Origin: Straminergon stramineum
Lineage: Eukaryota > Streptophyta > Bryopsida > Hypnales > Calliergonaceae
NCBI GenBank assembly: GCA_963920665.1
Contig: OY987266.1
Coordinates: 7,073,001-7,137,000, forward strand
DNA: 64,000 nt
Direction: 5' to 3'
Below the pieces are notes generated by a model. The model was given only the letters and a program-made list of their open reading frames with translations, had not been told where the DNA came from and searched no databases. The translations under genes were made by a program, and so were the position numbers. Positions within the stretch are counted from its first letter, which is position 1. The number at the start of each line of letters is the position of its first letter. This document shows, in pieces, positions 62,341 through 64,000 of the stretch.

Positions 62341-63559
62341 TAGAGTTGAAGGCCAGGCTTGCATCAATCAATAAAATTTGAGCGCCCCCAAGCCACAAGT
62401 TGTCATATCCCACTGCTATTTATTGTCACTAGTTGCTGCTCCATAAGTTCCAAAAAACACAAAGGCATATATTGTAATCTAGCTAACATAGTGAAGTAAA
62501 GAGTGTCATATGGTAACTCTAGAGTACCAACATTGAGTAGCCATTTGAAAAATAGTCCAACATTTCTTTGGCTTTTTCTATTCCAACCTACTCCATTCCA
62601 TTGCTTTGCATCATTGGTTTGAAGGGGCAACGTTAGATAGTGGTGTTGTGATGTAGGCATGTTATTAGTTTAAAATAGACATCTATGCATTTTTGTGTTG
62701 AACTTTAAAATAGTGAGTTAGTAGACTCAACATCATATTCTAGATATCCTTTTCATCAAGAGTATTCACTTGACCTTTTCTAGGTACAATTTTTTCCTAG
62801 CAACATTAAAGATTAACATTTCTTGTTTTACTAATTGATAACTTTGTCTAAGTATAGTTGCAAAGTTGAAATGTAATAGATAGCACAATTGAAAGTTTAG
62901 ATTTCTTGTTAAGAGTATTAGCTTGTGCTTGTTGATTATTAGCATTATAGTTTATTCATATGATGTCTAAAAATTATTGTTTGCTTAAAGAAAGTGGAAT
63001 CTCCTTGAGGATCCCCTAAATATCCAACAAATACTTAAGCAATGTAATAATAGCCAAGTCAAGCTCAAATGGTTACTCTAAAGTTAACTTTTATTATAGC
63101 TTTTCAATTTTCTAATTGCTTCTCTATTATTTTAGCAAACTAATAGTAGTATATAAAGAGTAGTAGAGATTGCATATTGGATGATGTATATTATCAAAGA
63201 ATTTAATTATTAATTATTGATTACTAAGTGGTTTAAACAATTTTATATTTTATTGTGTATGTAACAAAAATATACTAAAAAAATAGTTGTATTTAGGACT
63301 TCTGTATTAAAAAGATATTGTTTGGTTATTATAATTGGGAACATTTATACAAAGGTTACCACATCTACACTGAGTAGAGGGATTATGGAAACCCATACTA
63401 ATTAATCAACATTCCACACTATATAAATATCTACCTTTATTGTACATTAGTCGTTATTGAAGTATTCAAGGGATATACATCATGTTTCAAACATCTACAA
63501 TTTTCTACAATCAGTCCCTTTAATTTTTTAGTCCCCTTAATACCCCTATTCAGTGTAGA

Positions 63560-63936
63560 AACCCCATGCTTTTTTGGATAGGCGGGAAACTTTGAATACC
63601 GGAGATGCTGAAGAGGTTTGGTGTGGTATATTTATCATCCAAACAGTTGACCGTCTGTCCACGAATGAAACTACCGACGAGTTCAGTTCGTCAGTGCGTG
63701 CACATCCTCTAGGTCTTCATCCGTCTTCGTCTCTTTCATCCTCGAGTGACCAAAGACATCGTCGGGGTTTTTCAAAGCTTCGGAGGTAGGAGAGCTCGGA
63801 CATCTCAATCCCTGAGCTCCGAGTAGATTTCATGTGCATCCGAATGCTAGCTTGAGACATCCTTTAATAGTTTTTGGAATTTCCTTTATACACTGTTAGT
63901 GTAGGCACCTTTATTTTGGTTTTCAGCGGCTGCAAC
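63560..63936 (+). promoter_or_regulatory. 5' leader of ISY1 with a probable leader intron
   Basis: Composition rises toward the gene. A donor-like GGAG|GTAGGAG at about 63786 and an acceptor TTTTCAG at 63926 would remove about 140 bp, placing the ATG 10 bases into the next exon. The open frame at 63574-63789 is then probably leader, with CTTCGTC-rich words typical of plant 5' UTRs. Confidence 0.5.
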
Positions 63937-64000
63937 ATGGCTCGAAATGAAGAAAAAGCGCAGTCTATGCTTAGTAGGTTTTTGGCGGCTAAGAATGACG
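63937..64000 (+). CDS. ISY1: Pre-mRNA-splicing factor ISY1, N-terminus only
   Basis: ISY1 is a spliceosome (NineTeen complex-associated) protein that acts in the first catalytic step in the nucleus. The first 21 residues (MARNEEKAQSMLSRFLAAKND) match the strongly conserved start of the family. The ATG at 63937 is the family start and lies shortly after a leader-intron acceptor. The gene is cut by the window end. Confidence 0.85.
   Translation, partial: MARNEEKAQSMLSRFLAAKND

Larger units (their letters stand above)
60170..63559. other. AT-rich intergenic region before ISY1
   Basis: No supported gene; short open frames at 60431-60631 and 60796-61074 are unrecognised. It contains a 13-base C run at 61546-61558, short tandem words GACATAT(A/G)GTATGA near 61600-61645, and a possible tRNA-primer site listed separately. 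Confidence 0.4.

Overview
The window reads as nuclear DNA of a land plant. Its confident genes have many short introns with GT..AG junctions. They include a chloroplast-targeted VTE6-type kinase and plant-type ENGase, AMMECR1, ISY1 and mitochondrial uL4 proteins. The DNA between genes is AT-rich and full of repeats. The species cannot be named from sequence alone; a bryophyte or other non-seed plant is a guess. Gene models were built by hand from splice sites and reading phase, without RNA evidence.

Layout. 0.6-9.8 kb (minus strand): broken coding pieces of one or more helical-repeat genes, split by a ~6.2 kb repeat-rich insertion (about 2.19-8.4 kb). The insertion carries a 46-bp minisatellite, a ~340-bp tandem repeat and its own two-exon ORF. 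10.76-12.09 kb (minus): an unrecognised two-exon gene broken by one in-frame TAG. 12.1-18.2 kb: tandem repeats and foldback elements. 18.21-22.66 kb: a multi-exon Plavaka-like DNA transposase with an N-terminal zinc finger and three in-frame stops. 25.1-30.8 kb: a complete 11-exon GH85 endo-beta-N-acetylglucosaminidase gene with two local tandem duplications around splice sites. 30.8-40.3 kb: repeat-rich intergenic DNA. 40.37-43.71 kb: a complete five-exon AMMECR1 gene. 46.91-49.98 kb (minus): a complete six-exon VTE6/DUF92 gene, head to head (485 bp) with a mitochondrial ribosomal protein uL4 gene (50.47-53.54 kb, plus). 54.25-54.41 kb: tRNA-Arg(ACG) and tRNA-Ser(CGA), 9 bp apart on the minus strand. 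54.5-63.5 kb: repeats, including a 258-bp foldback element and a ~54-bp minisatellite encoding 18-residue Lys-rich units. 63.94 kb to the end: the start of the splicing-factor gene ISY1.

The confident genes are unrelated housekeeping genes (glycan turnover, phytol salvage for tocopherol, mitochondrial translation, splicing, the AMMECR1 family) and form no pathway cluster. The most unusual content is mobile: a Plavaka-type transposase, a family best known from fungi; related foldback elements ending in TTAACCCCTAAA; and the insertion that appears to split a gene.
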